Positions 34,201-49,200 are shown, numbered from the stretch's first letter. The stretch is DNA of 64,000 nucleotides from Ganaspis brasiliensis (GCA_037103525.1 JAZKLR010000566.1:1054001-1118000), one strand, 5' to 3'. Numbers and translations are program-made. Notes: generated from the letters alone by a model not told the origin.

Positions 34201-37200
34201 CATATTGAGGAAGTTAAATATTCCGATAAATGATCATCAGGCTCGAGATAAAATTAAATTGTTAAATATCGTAACTTGTCGAAAAGAGACTTTTTTCAAA
34301 ATTCATTACAATTTATTCAAAGTACATTTTTCTGTTCTTAATAAACTGTTTATTATTTTTAAAATGTGTCCAACACCCTTAAAAATACAAAGTAGACAAC
34401 AAGTTTTACTGAGAAACGTGAAAAATTCTATCGTGTCAAGTTTTTCAATCTAAACTCGATGTAAATCTTTCCTTATTTGGTAAAATAGTATTGTACTTTC
34501 CAAAAAAAAAAATATTGTCAATTTTTCGATAGAATTACACTATTTCGAGAAAAATGGCATTAGACCGATGACACTGTTTCCCAAATGAAGCAAAGAAAAA
34601 AAATGTTCCTTTAGTGTCAAATACTCACGTTTCTCAGGAATTTGACCCAAATTTTCTGACATAAGATCCATGGGACTTTTCCTCTTTGGTTTGAAGATTC
34701 CATCGTTATTAGCTATGAACGGTCATGGATTAATTTTTTTTTTTTTCAAAACGAGAAAACGAATATTTAACTTAATTAGTTTATGTTTTAAGGCCTCGGA
34801 TTTCTTTAAGAACGGATTCAATTTGTACACTGTGCTCGTACGGCTGTTTTCGGTATTTTTTCATTTCATTTTATTATTATCGCATTAATATTAAAATATT
34901 GAGCGCAATTCGAGGAAAATTTTTCTTTCAATTCGTAAGCGAATCGGAAGTAAGCAGATAAGAAAACTTAACGTAACAAATAATCGGAAAAAATGTTTTA
35001 TGTCAAACACTGCTTTTTTCAAATTTAAATAAGCGAATTCTAGAAAAGTGCCAGTCTCAAAATTTATATTAAATTTCACAATAGTTGTATTGAATTGTCT
35101 TTAATGAAGAAAAGAACTTTTTAATTATGGATTTATAACATTTTTATTTAATAAAAATACAAATTAATTTTGAAACTGAACACTTAAGATTGAAAAAAGC
35201 AGTTATTAAATAATATTTTAAGACTACGCTTGACTAGATTCATTCATAAACGATTCTTTGGAACACAACAAACGTTAGATAAAAAATAACGCTTTATAGT
35301 GGATAAAATGTCTCACAAAAACACGATTATAAAAAGAGAAGGAGAGAAAATGATTCAAATCAACAGTAAAAGACGATACGTTATCGTCTATTAAAACGCG
35401 TAAAACTACAAATATTTCAGAGTTGGGCGTCTTTTTAACATTAAAGAAAAATTTCTCATTTATAACTAGATTTGATGAGCAATTTGTAATTTAAATTTTT
35501 CTTAATGTCGTAACTCTTGTGTAATTTTAATTTACAAAATTAATAAATTACAAAACATTTCTAGTCGAGTAAAAATTGATATAATATTTTAGTAAGTAAA
35601 TAGTCTTTATGTTATATTAAAATTAAAATATTTTAAATAAACTTTTTCAAATGCAGAAAGAAAAATGAAATCTTTTTGAAAAAAAGGTCAACATTTTTTT
35701 TCTTATAAATAGCGAATAACAGATGAGATTTTGTAAAAAATGCTTGGAGCAAAAAAACAAAAATGTACTTAAAATATCACAGTAATAAGAAAACTATACT
35801 TCTATAATAATTTTTCAAATTGAGTTAGTAAATAGTTAATTTAAAAAGATTTTATATTTCTAAAATGTTAATAAACGTTTAGAAATGCAACAATAAAATA
35901 GTTAACTTAAAGGCTTATTTAAATTGTTTTTTAAAAAATAAATATTTAATAAATTTCAAAAGAAAAGAAAATAAAATCTATTCAAACTTCAAACAAACAA
36001 ACACTTTGCTAAATAAAACTCTGAAAACAGTTTAAGTAAAATTTGCAATCAAATTACAAATTGCTGCTAATATTCAAATATATACTTGAAAACTATCAAA
36101 ATATAAACCTTAACTTCCAAAAATGCGTCGAAAATACTTAATAAAAACCAGAAAAATCAATTCTGAAAAATCGCAAAATAAAATAATAAATAAACTAAAA
36201 TTTTTTTTTCTTAAAAAAAAAAATAAAATAAAATAAATTATTATTTCTTCTTTTTTGTTTATGGGAAGTTCATTAAAAAACGCACAATTCAATACTTAAG
36301 TTAATAAAATTGATATTGTCAGGAGCATTAAAAACAAAAAAGAATAAATTAAAAAATAAAAAATTTTACGCCCTCTTTCAAAGCAACAATAACAATCATT
36401 GTCTGTTGAAAAATATACTAATTATTAAAAAATATATTCAAAAGTGAACAACATAAAAAATCCAAAAATTTCAAAACAGATTAAGATTCTGGAATTGATT
36501 TTTCTGATCAAAGGAATGAAACGTTTTAAGGCGAATATTTGCTATAAAAATAGTTTAAAGATTAAATATATCCTGAACGAAGAAATGAGAAAACTGAGAA
36601 AAAAGTTGGTAATTTTTTAATTAAGTGAAAATATTGATTTAGGAATGAGAAAATTCACATAAAATAAATTAACATGTAAAATATAATAACTAATTTTAAT
36701 TTTATTATTATTTAAATTATTGAAACCAATTAAAGTTTGAATGAATAAAAACCGGCGAGATTAAAAAATACAAGATTTTAAATATTTTACGTGATTTCTT
36801 GAATTAAAGTTGGACGAAATTTTTGCAAAGTTAATTTTTAATGTAAAAAACGTTGATTTTTTATTATGAAACCGTTTCAACGTCGATTTAATTTTTTTAA
36901 AAATTTAATTTTCACCTACAATACAAACCAAAAAATCAATTTGTTTATTCATAAGTATATAACTTTTTTTTATCTATTTTCCATTTTCTACAAATAAAAA
37001 AAGAAATCTAGCACATATTTTTTCTTTTTTCGATCAGGCAATATTAATGGACGTTTCTTTTATTTTTTATTTTAAAAAATCTTAAAAAAGTCTTTTAAAA
37101 ATGGCAAAAAGATGTCTTGAATTTTATCGATAAAACTTAAATAAATAATAAATAATAAAAGCGCAGAAGTTTGTAAGGCCTTGAAAAATGTCCAAAATTG

Positions 37201-40200
37201 AAAAAAAAACAATCAAAATTATTATCAAATTAATTTACGCAATTAAAAAAAATGGATTTTATCAAATTTGCCCTAAAGACAACAATTTTCATTTTTCGAA
37301 TTTTTATATTTAAACTTAATTGATCAAATTAATAATAGTTAAAATGTTGAATAATTGAAAACTTTTTTAACCAATATCATCTGATCTAATAAAAAAAAAA
37401 AAAAATACGTTTTTATTTATTTTTTATTTATGCACTTCTATGTTTTATTTCACTTAGTCGATTTAGAAATTAAAACAATTCCTATATTCAAAAATTGATT
37501 TTTTTTTAATATTTCAAATTTCAACCATTTTATAATACTGAAGTTTTCGTTTCGTTCGTTTATGAAAAAACTAAAAACAAATTTTTGTTACCGCGAAGAG
37601 TGGTAAGTTTCCAATTCATTAATTTTAGAATAATAAAATCTTTATATTAAAATGTTTCAATTTCCTAGAAAGTGTTTTTCCACACAAAATAAAAATGTTA
37701 TTGAAATTGATTTCATCAATTCTGTTTGTTAAATATATTTTGCAAAAGTTATTAAGCAAATAACATTGATTTATGTATATTTTTTAAACAAAATTTAATT
37801 AAAAAGATTTCATCAGACCCCCCCCCCCCACCCCTAATGGCTTACGCAATTTGTCACGTCCCCTATGTTTTTATTTTGTTGAAAAAACTCACGTATAATG
37901 TCAATTTTTCTTTACTAACGAAGCTAGATAGTCTTGCCACTAGGTGGCGAATCGCAGTTTTGTGCCTTCTGTGGACCTTAATTATTTGACAATAAAGTTT
38001 GGCCCAACATAATTTTTTCTGAAAAATGTACTGGATCTTATAAAATTTGATGAAATTGAATTTAATATTTTTATTTTATTTGAAAATCCACTTTCTAATT
38101 TTATGAGATTATAAATCAATGGATAGAACCTCTTATTAAAGGGCAAAAATTTGTCCGTAAACTTTTCCCCTAAAATACTAAAAATTTTGACACCAAACTT
38201 TGTGGAATTACTTAAAATATCATTAAGAAGGTCTCTCTGACCCAAGTTTGTTTAAATTTTGCCTCAAAGTTAAATTTTAAAAAAATTAACTGATTTTCGT
38301 AAAATTAAAAAAAAAAATTTTATAGCAAAATTTAAACAAACTTGGGTCAGAGAGACCTTCTAAATGACATTTTAAGTAATTCTACAAAGTTTGGTATCAA
38401 AATATTTATTATTTTAGTAGAAAGTTTACGGCCAAAATGTTGTCTTTATGAGTGACGTAATTCTCTATCGCATGCCCTTAATATCAATTATTTTTTGAAA
38501 ATTTGATTCATATAATAAATAAAACAGGTTCTAGTTTTTCGATTTTCTCCATTTCAGACATAAATTTGTATCTAAAGGCTATATAATGACTAGAAATAAG
38601 TAAATTATACATAGGGTGCAACATAACCTCAAAAAAGTAACTGTTATTAACATACGCATGTTCTTTAACATAATTTTAAAATTGTTTCCTTTAAAATTTA
38701 AACACTTTTCTAATATATTTTTATTCCTTGTCAATTATTTCTAAACCTACTATTTTGAATTTTTCACTATTCTTCGTCATTTAAAAACAAAGCGTAATAA
38801 GAAGTATTATTATACTACAAAAACGTAAAAAAAAACATATTTTACCATTTGTATTTAATAATTCTAACACTTATTCTTTATATTTTGCAGAAAAATCCTA
38901 AAAATCACTTTTCGGTCTGAGCCTAACCTTCTTGACAAAATCACCTAACCTTCTTGACTAGTGACGTCACAAGACACGAAACAAAAATGGCTAACAGAAG
39001 TAGGTAACTTTAGTAACAAAAAGAACGTAAAAGAAAAGTTTCAAACTACATTATAAAAATAATAAAATAAAATTTTTAATTTACACAATCAACACTGTCA
39101 AGGACCAAATTTTGTTGAGCGTAAGAAAGTTTTAAAAGTCAGAAATAACATATATTTTGTGTACGACTGAAAAAAAAAATGAAAAAATTGTTGCTTAAAT
39201 ATTTGAAAAGTTTGCATTAAAAAATTTCTTGATGACTAGTAATTCAATGAATTAGGGAAATGTTTAACAATACAATTTAGTTAATAATAAACTAAATAAA
39301 TATATATAAAATTTAAAACTAAACGGGATATGGGATATTAATGTGAGAGAAAGAGATGGCATTATAGTACTATCTCTCTCACTCTCATATAAAACCCCCA
39401 CCAAAATCCTCCTCTGGGTACGCCCTTGATAAGAAATCTGCAGATTTCATATAGAATATTTAATGTAAGATTATTAAAAAATTTCTCATGTTAAATCTTA
39501 CATTAAATCTTATATGATATCTTTTATGAAAACTCCAAATTTCATTTACCAGAATTAAAATTTCGAAAAAAAAATTGTAATAGCAATATCTTCCGTTCTA
39601 TCAGTCGTATCAAGGTTTTATTTTTTCTAAAATGCTCAGAAAAATATAAGGAATATTTCTATTTGAGGGTAATTTTCTATAATTTTAATATTAAAAAAGT
39701 TATTAACTAAAAATTATGTAACTTTTAAGCAGCAAGACAAAATTCAATGACCCAAATGCTAAAACGAACTTACCTGTGTTCTTTTCATGATTCCAAAAAA
39801 AAATGAACTTCACAGTTACTTCCTTGATATTTAATTTTAATAAATTATAATTACATTGGAGATATAATTCCTTATATTTTTCTTAGGATTTTAAAAAAAT
39901 GAAAACCTTGATACGACTGATAGAATGAAAGATATTGCTATTACAATTTTTTTTTCGAAATTTCAATTCTGGTAAACTAATTAATATTTTGACCTAAATA
40001 CTTATGTAATACATTAGTCATATTAAATATAATAAAATATTCCAAAGTATCATTGCCCGCTGTTAACCTGCCTGAAAATAACGTAAATTTCACTTGGAAT
40101 CGCATTATAAGATTTGACATGGGAAATTTTTTAATGGTATTACATTAAGTATTGTATGAAATCTGCAGCTTTCTTATAAGATTTCGTACAAGATTCTATA

Positions 40201-43200
40201 TCCCGTGTTGTTTTAAATTTTATATTTATTTATTTATCGAGAAGGGTAAATAGTTAATTAGTTTTACTTTATAACAAATGATTTTAATTTAACTAAATTG
40301 TGTTGTTAAACATTTTTCTGATTCATTGAATTGCTAGTCATCAAGATACTGAGTAGAGAAAGTTTCTAATCATGACGGTCTCCTGGCGTAGTGGTTAGTG
40401 CGTTAGGCTCTTAGTGCGTAGGTCGCGGGTTCGATTCCCCGCATGGGTTAGTTTTATTCATTTCATGAGTTTGCGTTTATTCCACGTTTTATACTCTCTA
40501 ACTCTACTCACATGAGTTTCTCTACCAAAACATATCACAATTTCATATATGAATTCATACATCAAATCGTGTCTCAATTTCACATACGATTTTTTATGCG
40601 ATCTCAAATGCGCTCACATAAGAATTCCTAGGTGAACATGAGTTTTCATATAAGTTTCTATATAGAAAATCATTTATGATCTCATGCGAGTTTTTTCAAT
40701 AGGGCGTGATATAGGAGACCTTTAAAATGATATTCACAATGTAACTAAAAACTTAACAAAATTTTTTCATTAAATTCTTAAACAAATATCGTTTTTCATT
40801 GGAAACTTACTTTTAAATTATGGAAATATTTATTTACAAAAGACTAGTCAATTCTTACGTATTTTGGATCGCTGAATCCGAAACCGGGGTCGGTTTTCAA
40901 AAGTTAGCTCTCAATTGTTTTCTAACCTCAAAAAACCACAAATTTAAGTTTAACCTGTTGTAGTATGCATAAAAGCTGTTGAAAAAATATGAATCTCAAA
41001 CTATTGTAAACTGTGAAGTATCACCTTTAATTTAAGCCCAGGAAACTTAGAAAATATTCAGTAGTTCCCGAGATATGAGTCAAAACGTCAAAGCATATTT
41101 TTCTGAAAAACCATAATTTTCAGGTTAAGTCACGATTTGTTTGACTTTTAAGGGCTTGTGATGGATTATGACGTCACTGGTATAGGCAAAATTTGTCCGT
41201 AACTTTTCTCTTAAAATATTGAATATTTTTTCATGAAACTTAGTAGAATTATTTAAAATGTCATTATGAAGGTCTCTCAGACCCGAATTTGTTTGAATTT
41301 TGTCTCAAAATAAATTTTTTAAAAACTTTGCAATTTTTCGAAAATTTCCCAAAATTAAGTTTGGGCCAAAATTTAAAGAAATTCGGGTCTGAGAGACCTT
41401 CATAATGACATTTTAAGTAATTCTACCAAGTTTCATGAAAAAATATTCAATATTTTAAGAGAAAAGTTACGGACAAATTTTGTCTATACCAGTGACGTCA
41501 TAATCCACCACATGCCCTTAAGGAAAAAATGCTTTCACGTTTTAAATCATATCTCGGGAACTACTGAATATTTTTTAAGTTTTCTGGGCTTAAATTAAAG
41601 GTGATACTTCACAGTTTACAATTGTTTGAGATTTATATTTTTTCAACAGCTTTTATGCACACAGGGTTGCCACAAATATCTTATTACAATTTTCCCTGAC
41701 TTTTCCCTGATTTCCAGACAAATTATTTTATTTTTCCCTGACCTTTTTTGAGTTCTTAAACTAATTTTTTATATATTTACTTTACAGAGCTGCCAGCGGA
41801 CTGGCAGATTAAAAATAAAGAAAAAAATGACTTTTTAATTTAAAAAGTAAGTAAATAGTGAGCTTTTAAGTAAAAAAAGTGAGTAAGCAATAATGAATTT
41901 GAAATTACTAATATTAATTTATTTGGGGCCCGCCAGCAGAAAAAGTAATTTAAATTTAAAGAAAATAAATCGAAAATGGCAAAAATAATAATTGAAATAT
42001 GAAGAAAATAATTCAAAAATGCAAAAAAATTAAATATGAAGAAAGTAATTGAAAGTTGTAGGAAATAATTGAAATTAGAAAAAAATAATTGAGAAATGAC
42101 AAAAATAATTGATAACTGCTATAAAAAATTTTAAATCTGACAACAATACTTGAAAAATTGACGAAACAATTGAATGTTAAGAAGCTAATTGAATGACATA
42201 AATAATTTAAAACTGGTGTAAAAACAAAACATTTATAAACAATAATTGAAAAATTGAAAAAAATATTATAAGTTTGAGGAAAATAATTATTAAGTGTTGA
42301 AGAAATTAATTAAAGTTGGAGGAAAATAAGTGAAATTTGAAGAGAATAATTCAAAAACGGCAAAAAAAAACTTAAATATGAAGAGTGTAATTAAAGGTTG
42401 CATGAAATAATTGGAATTTGTAGAAAATAATTGAAAACTGATGTAAGAAATTCAAAAATTCATGACAATAATGAATTTGAATAAAATAATTAAACTTTGT
42501 AGAAAATAATTCTAAAATGGCAGAAATAATAGAAAAATATAAAGAAAGGAATTGGAAAATGACAAAAATACTTGAATAATGACAAAAAAATAAGTTTAAA
42601 GAAAATAATTGAAATTTAAAGTGAATAATTGAAAATGATTAAAATAATTGATAACTGGTATAAAAATTTCAAATTTGACAACAATACTTGAAAAATTGAC
42701 GAAACAATTGAATGTTAAAAAGGTAATTGAATAATGACATAAATAATTGAAGTTTGAAAAAAATAATTGAATTTTGAAGAGAATAATTCAAAAATGGCAA
42801 AAACATTTTAAATATGAAGAAAGTAATTGAAGTTTGAAGAAAATAATTGAAAAATAACAAAAGTAAAGTGAAACTTGTGTAGAAAATTTAAATATTTCTG
42901 ATAATAATTTAAAGATTGAAGAACATACATTTTAATATAATAATTGAAAAATGACAAAAATAAATGAAAACTTGTGTAATAAATTAAAATATTTATGACA
43001 ATAATTTAAAGACTGAATTAAATGAAATTGATATTTGAAAAAATTATATTCAAAGTCGCAAAAATACTCAAAACCTGACAAAAAAAATTGCAAAAATTAA
43101 TTAATTTTAGAAATGTTTAAAATATGACTTCTAAAAATGTATTTAGTACATTTTTAGACTTTTAGTAAATTTCAGAAAAATATAATTTTTCATCTATTTC

Positions 43201-46200
43201 AGGCCTCATACTCAGTTTTGCAATGAAAAATAGTGTCAAAAGTGGCATAAACTGTTCAAAAAGGTGGCAAAAAAGTGGCATATTTTTGCTAACACATATA
43301 TATAAATTTATTTATGTATTTAATCTTATGGTTGTAAAAATAAAATAAAATTAATAATATTACTGTTTTTGTTTTATAAAATATATTAAAAATACATTAA
43401 ATTAAAAAAATATGAAATACTTCATTCACAAAATTTCTTGAATAGTAATATTTTTCTTTTCTACTTTAACGGGACTAATCGGTACATTATCAACATGGCC
43501 ATTTTTGAATTTTTTGTGATTTGTGATGTTTTAATAGTCTCCAATATTCTAAGGTTTATTTTAAGTCTTAGAATCGTTATTTCCATTTATTTTAACCTAA
43601 AAGTTACTTGTTTTCAATTTTTTTCCCGAAAATTAGAAAATTTTCCTAATTAGTGGATTTATTTCGTCAAGTTTGAAAAAATTCCATAATTAAAAAAAAA
43701 TTGGAAATTATTTTTAAAGATTGGAAAAATTTCCTAAAATAGTGGATTTATTCCGAAAATTCGTAAATAAATCCTAGGAATTAATGGAAAAAATTCCAAT
43801 GTTTCAAGAAAAAATATTTATCACATTATTGGAATTTTTTTCCAAAAAATTGGAAAATCGTCCTAAATGCGATGGATTTTTTTCCCAGAAGTAAAAAATA
43901 TAAATCCTAAGTCTAGATGAAAATATTTCCGTAGTTCAGAAAAATGGACTTATTCAAAAAAAAAAAAAAAACGGAAATCAGTCTTAAAGATTGGAAAATT
44001 TCCCGAATAATATAATGGATTTCCTTTCAAAGTTCAGAAACAAATCCTACAATAAACCACAATGCGTTTCCTCTTTTTTGGCTTCTGCTTCAGTTTTTCG
44101 GTCATTTTCTTCCGTCTCAATGAAAATAATTTTTTATAATTTTATAATCAGGTATCACTGGACCTAGTGCTATTGAAAAAGGTGAATAGGTGCGAATTTT
44201 TTCAAAAATAGGGGACAAAAAGGGGACAGAAAATTTGCTTCAACTTATGTAACTGAATATTTTTTAGGACATTATTATTTACAAATTTTAAATATGGAAA
44301 GAATATACAGGGCTGCCAGCGGACTTGTAGGTTAAAAATAGTACACAAAAGTGACTTTTTAATTTAAAAAGGTGAATAAATAGGGAATTTTTAAGTGAAA
44401 AAGTGAATAAACAATAATTTGCAATAATAAACAAAATATTACTGATATTAATTTGGAGCCCGCAAGCACGCAAATAATTAATCAGTGCTCCCCAATATCA
44501 AATTTAAAAAAAAAAATTTCTTAAATGAGAAAACTAATTGGAAAATTAATTAAAAATCAAGAAATGAAGCCAAAAATTTTAAATTTAAAACAAAATAATT
44601 GAAATTTAAAGAAAATAATTAAAAAATTTTAAAAATACTGGTAATTACAAGAAAATAATTGAAGAATGACAAAAATAAGTAAAATTTGACGAAAAATAAT
44701 GATTCAAACGTAAAAGAAAATAATTTAAAAAATGATAAAAAAAATTTACTTAGAAAATATGTAGTAAATATTTAGAAAATATGTAGAAAACAGTTGAAAA
44801 ATTACCAAAAAAAGCTGAATTATGGAAAAAAAATTAATGAGAAATATAATTCAAAAAATGAAGTAAAAAGTAAAAAATGTATTACATTAATTGAAAAATT
44901 AAGGACATAATTGAAACGTGAATAAACTAATTCAATAATGCCATAAATAATTGAAAGCTAGTATTAAAATTAAAAATTTATAGACAACAATAATAAAAAT
45001 ATTAAAGAAAATGACATTTAAAGAAAATAATTCCAAAATGTCAAAAATATTTGAATAATGACAAAAATAATTGAGAAATGACAAAAATAATTGATAACTG
45101 ATGTAAAGAATTGGAAATTTAGACAATAATTATTGAAAAATTGAAAAAATATTAGAAGTTTGAGGATAATAATTAAAAGTTAAAGATATTAATTGACGTT
45201 TGAAGAAAATAACTGAAATTTAAAGAGAAAAAGTCAAAAATGTCAAAGAAAAATTAAATATGAGGAAAGAAATTTGTAGAAAATAATTGAAAAAGGTGTA
45301 AAAAAATATAAATTTGAAGACAATACTCGAAAAATTGACGAAACAATTGAAATATTAAGAAACTAATTGAATAGCGAGATAAATAATTGAAAGCTGGTTT
45401 GAAAATTAAAAAATTATAGACAATAATTGAATAATTGAAAAAAATATTGGAAGTTTGACGAAAATAATTGAAAGTTTAAGAAATTAATTGAAGTCTAAAG
45501 AAAAAAATTGAAATTTGAATACAATAATTCAAAAATGTCATAAAATTTGAATATAAGGAAAGTAATTGTAATTTGTAGAAATAATTGAAAAAATAATTGG
45601 AAGAGTTGTAAAAAATTAATAAATTCATGAGAATAATAAAAAGGATAAAGAAAATGATTGAAATTTAAAGAAATTTATTTAAAACTGGTGTAAATTTTTT
45701 TGAATTTCTTGACAATAAACAAAATTGAATAAAATAATTTAAATTTGTTAAAAATAATTTTAAAACGTCAAAAATAATAAAAATATGAAGAAAATATTTG
45801 GAAAATGACAAAAATAATTGAAATTTAAAGAAAATAATTAAAGAATAACAAAACTAAATTGAAATTTGTGTAGATAATTTAAATATATCTGCCAATAAAA
45901 TAAAGATTAAAAACGTAATTTAAATTTTAAGAAAATATTTGAAATATAACAAAAATAAGTGAAAATTGGTGTAATAAATTAAAAAATTTATGGCAATAAT
46001 TTAAAGTTTAAAGAAAATAATTTATATTTGAAGAAACTAATTGAAGTTTAAAGAAAATAATTGTAATTTAATAGACTAATTAAAAAATGTCAAAAAATTT
46101 AAATACGAAGAAAGTAATTAAAGTTTCTAGAAAATGATTAAAACGTGTAGAAAATAATTGAAAAAGTTGTAAAAAATTAATAAATTCGTGACAATAATGA

Positions 46201-49200
46201 AAAGAATGAAGACAATTTTTGAAATTTGAAGAAAATAAATTAAAACTGGTGTAAAATTTAAAAATTCATGACAAAAAAAATTGAATATAACAATTGAAAT
46301 TTTTATAAAATAATTCTAAAATGACAAAAATAATAGAAATATGAAGAAAATAATTTGAAAATAACGAAAATACTAAGAAATATGACAAAAGTAATTGAAA
46401 TTTTTAAACAAATAATTAAAAAATGACAAAAGTTAATTGAAACTTGTGTAGAAAATTTAAATGTTCTTGGCAATAATTTATGGATTTTAGAATATAATTG
46501 AAATTTTAAAAAAATAATTTAAAAATGACAAAAATAAATTATAACTTGTGTAATAAATTTAAATATTCCTGACAAGAATTTAAAGACTGAAGAAAATAAT
46601 TGATATTCGAAAAAATGAAAAAGATAATTCAAAAGAGCTGTAGAAATTAAATATTTGTAGACTGTATTTAAAAAATTGATTATGTAATGTAATTTTTTTG
46701 AAAACTGAATTTTTTACACGAGATTTGTCATTTGGGAGGCCTCGAAAGTCCTCGGCAATCGTGATTCAAGATGATTAATTCGAAAATATGGAAAGTCACA
46801 ATTTTGAATGTATATCCAAAATTTTGAAAAATTAATTTTTAACATCGGAATCTTTATTTGCGACCTCAAAAATCTCCAAATAAGACTTGTTGAATTTCCT
46901 TGAATATTTATGTGATAAAAGATTGAACATATTGCAATGTATTAATTCTACATATTTTTTGTAACATCCGACATTTTGAAAATTTAATTTCTTTAAACAT
47001 CATATCTTAAAATATGGCTATAAATGAAGAAATTTATGACATAAAATATTTTTAGCTTATAAATTAAAAAAGTTGGGATTTTTTTTTAAAAGGTTATTTT
47101 TTCTCATGTATTTTTAATGGGGATTTTCTATCGATTTTGGCTATAACTATAAACTTTAATACTGAAAATTAGAAAAAGGGGAAATAGGGGACAATTCTTT
47201 AAAATAGGGGAAATAGGTGCACAATTTTAAAATAGGGGAAAAAAGGTGAATAGGAGACAACCTGTGATCCCTGTATAATTCCAACCAATTAAATGCATTC
47301 TTTATAATTGAAGTCTAATAAAGAAAAGGACAGCTTTTAGAGACTTCTGAGTTAAAAATAGTGTCTTTAGTGGTCTTTTTTTTAAAAAAAGTGTCATTAG
47401 TGGCATTTTTTTCAAAATAGTAGCTAAATAGTGGCATCAGCTGAAAAAAGTGGCAAAAAGTGGCAATAGTGGCATGAGTATGAGGCCTGCCATTTTAAAG
47501 ATTCTTGCATTTTTCCAGTACTTTTGATAAAAATCCCTGACTTTTCCCTGACTTCCCTGACCCATTTCAGTTTCCTCGATTTCCCTGAATTCCCTGACTT
47601 GTGGCAACCCTAGGCACACTACAACAGGTTAGACTTAAATTTGTGGTTTTTTGAGGTTAGAAAACAATTGAGAGCTAACTTGTGAAAACCGACCCCGGTT
47701 TCGGATTCAGCGATCTAAAATACGTAAGAATTGACTAGTCTGGTCTTTGGCAATCCAAATTATTTTTTTTGTATTCCGGTGTTATTAAAATAACGTTCAA
47801 GTAAAAAAAATCGTTTTTAGTCTTTCCTAAACAAAATGTCACGAGCTTCAGTGTTATATATTTATAGAGACAAAAATTCGCCTTATAAATGCGTCCATTC
47901 TTTTTTTTTTCTTAAATAGCATTTTTGGATTGATCGATTTTTAAAAGAGCCCGAGTTCTCTGAGACCGGCTCTGAGTCGGTTTTCAAGTATCTTTGGTTA
48001 AGATTTTGCCGCCCTCGACTGGACTATAATAAAACGACATCTCGTCAAATTCCGAGGCAGTGGCATGAGGAGCCATCGCGGTATAAAGAGCGTAATTTTC
48101 AGCCTCGGTCAGCTCAACTCCGTAGGGTGGGGATTCGTCACCATCCAATTTCAGCGACCTGACACTCGTTACACTTGCCATGCTCGGTCTTGGCAGCTGA
48201 TGCGCGATCTCGAGTTCATCGTTCTTCAAGGACGAGAAACTCCCCATAACATTTAGCGACCGATTGCTGCCAGTCGTTGGACTAACGCACGAATCTTTAT
48301 CTTTTTTCTGCTTTTTGGCAAACAACTTCGAGAACAGTCCCTGCTTTGCTTGCTTGGGCAATGTGCCAGGAGGGGACGGCAGATTTTTATTAGGAGCCGC
48401 GATCCCCAAAGTAGATTCCACTTCCATGGGAGTTTGTGTGGCACCCGAACGCGGTAAAATCGTCATAGAATTAGTTTTTCGAATTCGCTTGGGCGGCAGA
48501 GGCGGCAGCCTCTCCTCAAAATCAACATCTCTTTTCGCGGGCAGAGGCGCTGGAGCTATTGAAATAATGGGACTGCACACTGGCACATCGTCATAATCTC
48601 TCTTCTCCTCATTAAAATCAAACAATTCTATCGGATTTTTCATGGCCATTTGCAAGCTCGTGTAGGTCATATTATCTCTAAAATCAACCTCATCGGAATT
48701 TTTAACCCCGCTGTTCAACAATTTATTATGCGTGTCCTCATAAATTTGATCGAGCTCGGCGACCTGGGACAAAAGTTCATTGAGAGATCGATCATCGCTT
48801 ACTTTTTGATTTGTCTCCGCGGTCTTTTGAAATTCCTGACTCTTCTCAACCCATTTGCCTACCTCGGAATTGTTAAGCCACTGAAATTTCGGACTGGACT
48901 CAACGCCTGTCTCTAAATTAATATTCTGCGCCTGATTTGAATTCTGCAATATCTCTAGGCCGATCAATTTCGCGTCATTGTCACCCGGTTCTTTGATTGA
49001 GTCGCCTCGTTGTTGTAATCTAATTTCATTATTCTCTAGATCAATATATTTGTCAATTGATTTCTTTGGATCCATTTGCTTCGATGGCCTGACACCGACG
49101 AGTTCATTTTGAGTTTCGAGATTATTTCGAACATTGTAAAGATCATTTAGAGCGCGAAGAGCGGAAAATTTGTCCAGGGATCTTTTTAAATTGAGATCAT

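Larger units (their letters stand above)
41662..47613. mobile_element. CAGGGTTGCCAC-ended insertion in the outer element
   Basis: CAGGGTTGCCACAA at the left and TTGTGGCAACCCTAG at the right. GCACA directly flanks both sides (41657-41661 and 47614-47618). Subterminal TTCCCTGACTTTTCCCTGA repeats at both ends. It interrupts the right arm of the outer element exactly where the left arm is continuous (ATGCATACTACAACAGG). Confidence 0.75.
40841..47741. mobile_element. Outer fold-back element, split by later insertions
   Basis: Left end AGACTAGTCAATTCTTACGT and right end ACGTAAGAATTGACTAGTCT. Arms share GATCGCTGAATCCGAAACCG and AACAATTGAGAGCTAACTT-type sequence. The left arm is 40841-41147; the right arm is in two pieces, 41522-41661 and 47614-47741, separated by a 5.95-kb insertion. 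The loop holds a TTAA MITE. Confidence 0.75.

Noticed and set aside
34163..34453. 96-codon + strand frame
   Set aside because: In a dorsal intron, no motif, composition like its surroundings.
37982..38245. 87-codon - strand frame (and 61697-61918)
   Set aside because: Both run across TTAA MITE arms, which explains their similar starts (MGQRD...). Not genes.
40376..40449. Functional tRNA gene
   Set aside because: Boxes A and B are good but acceptor and anticodon stems do not pair.
42000..46670. CRISPR-like or regular satellite array
   Set aside because: Repeat words are irregular in length and spacing, with no fixed spacer; eukaryotic AT-rich element interior.
47437..47619. 60-codon - strand frame
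   Set aside because: Reads the CCCTGACTTCCCTGA subterminal repeats of a transposable element.
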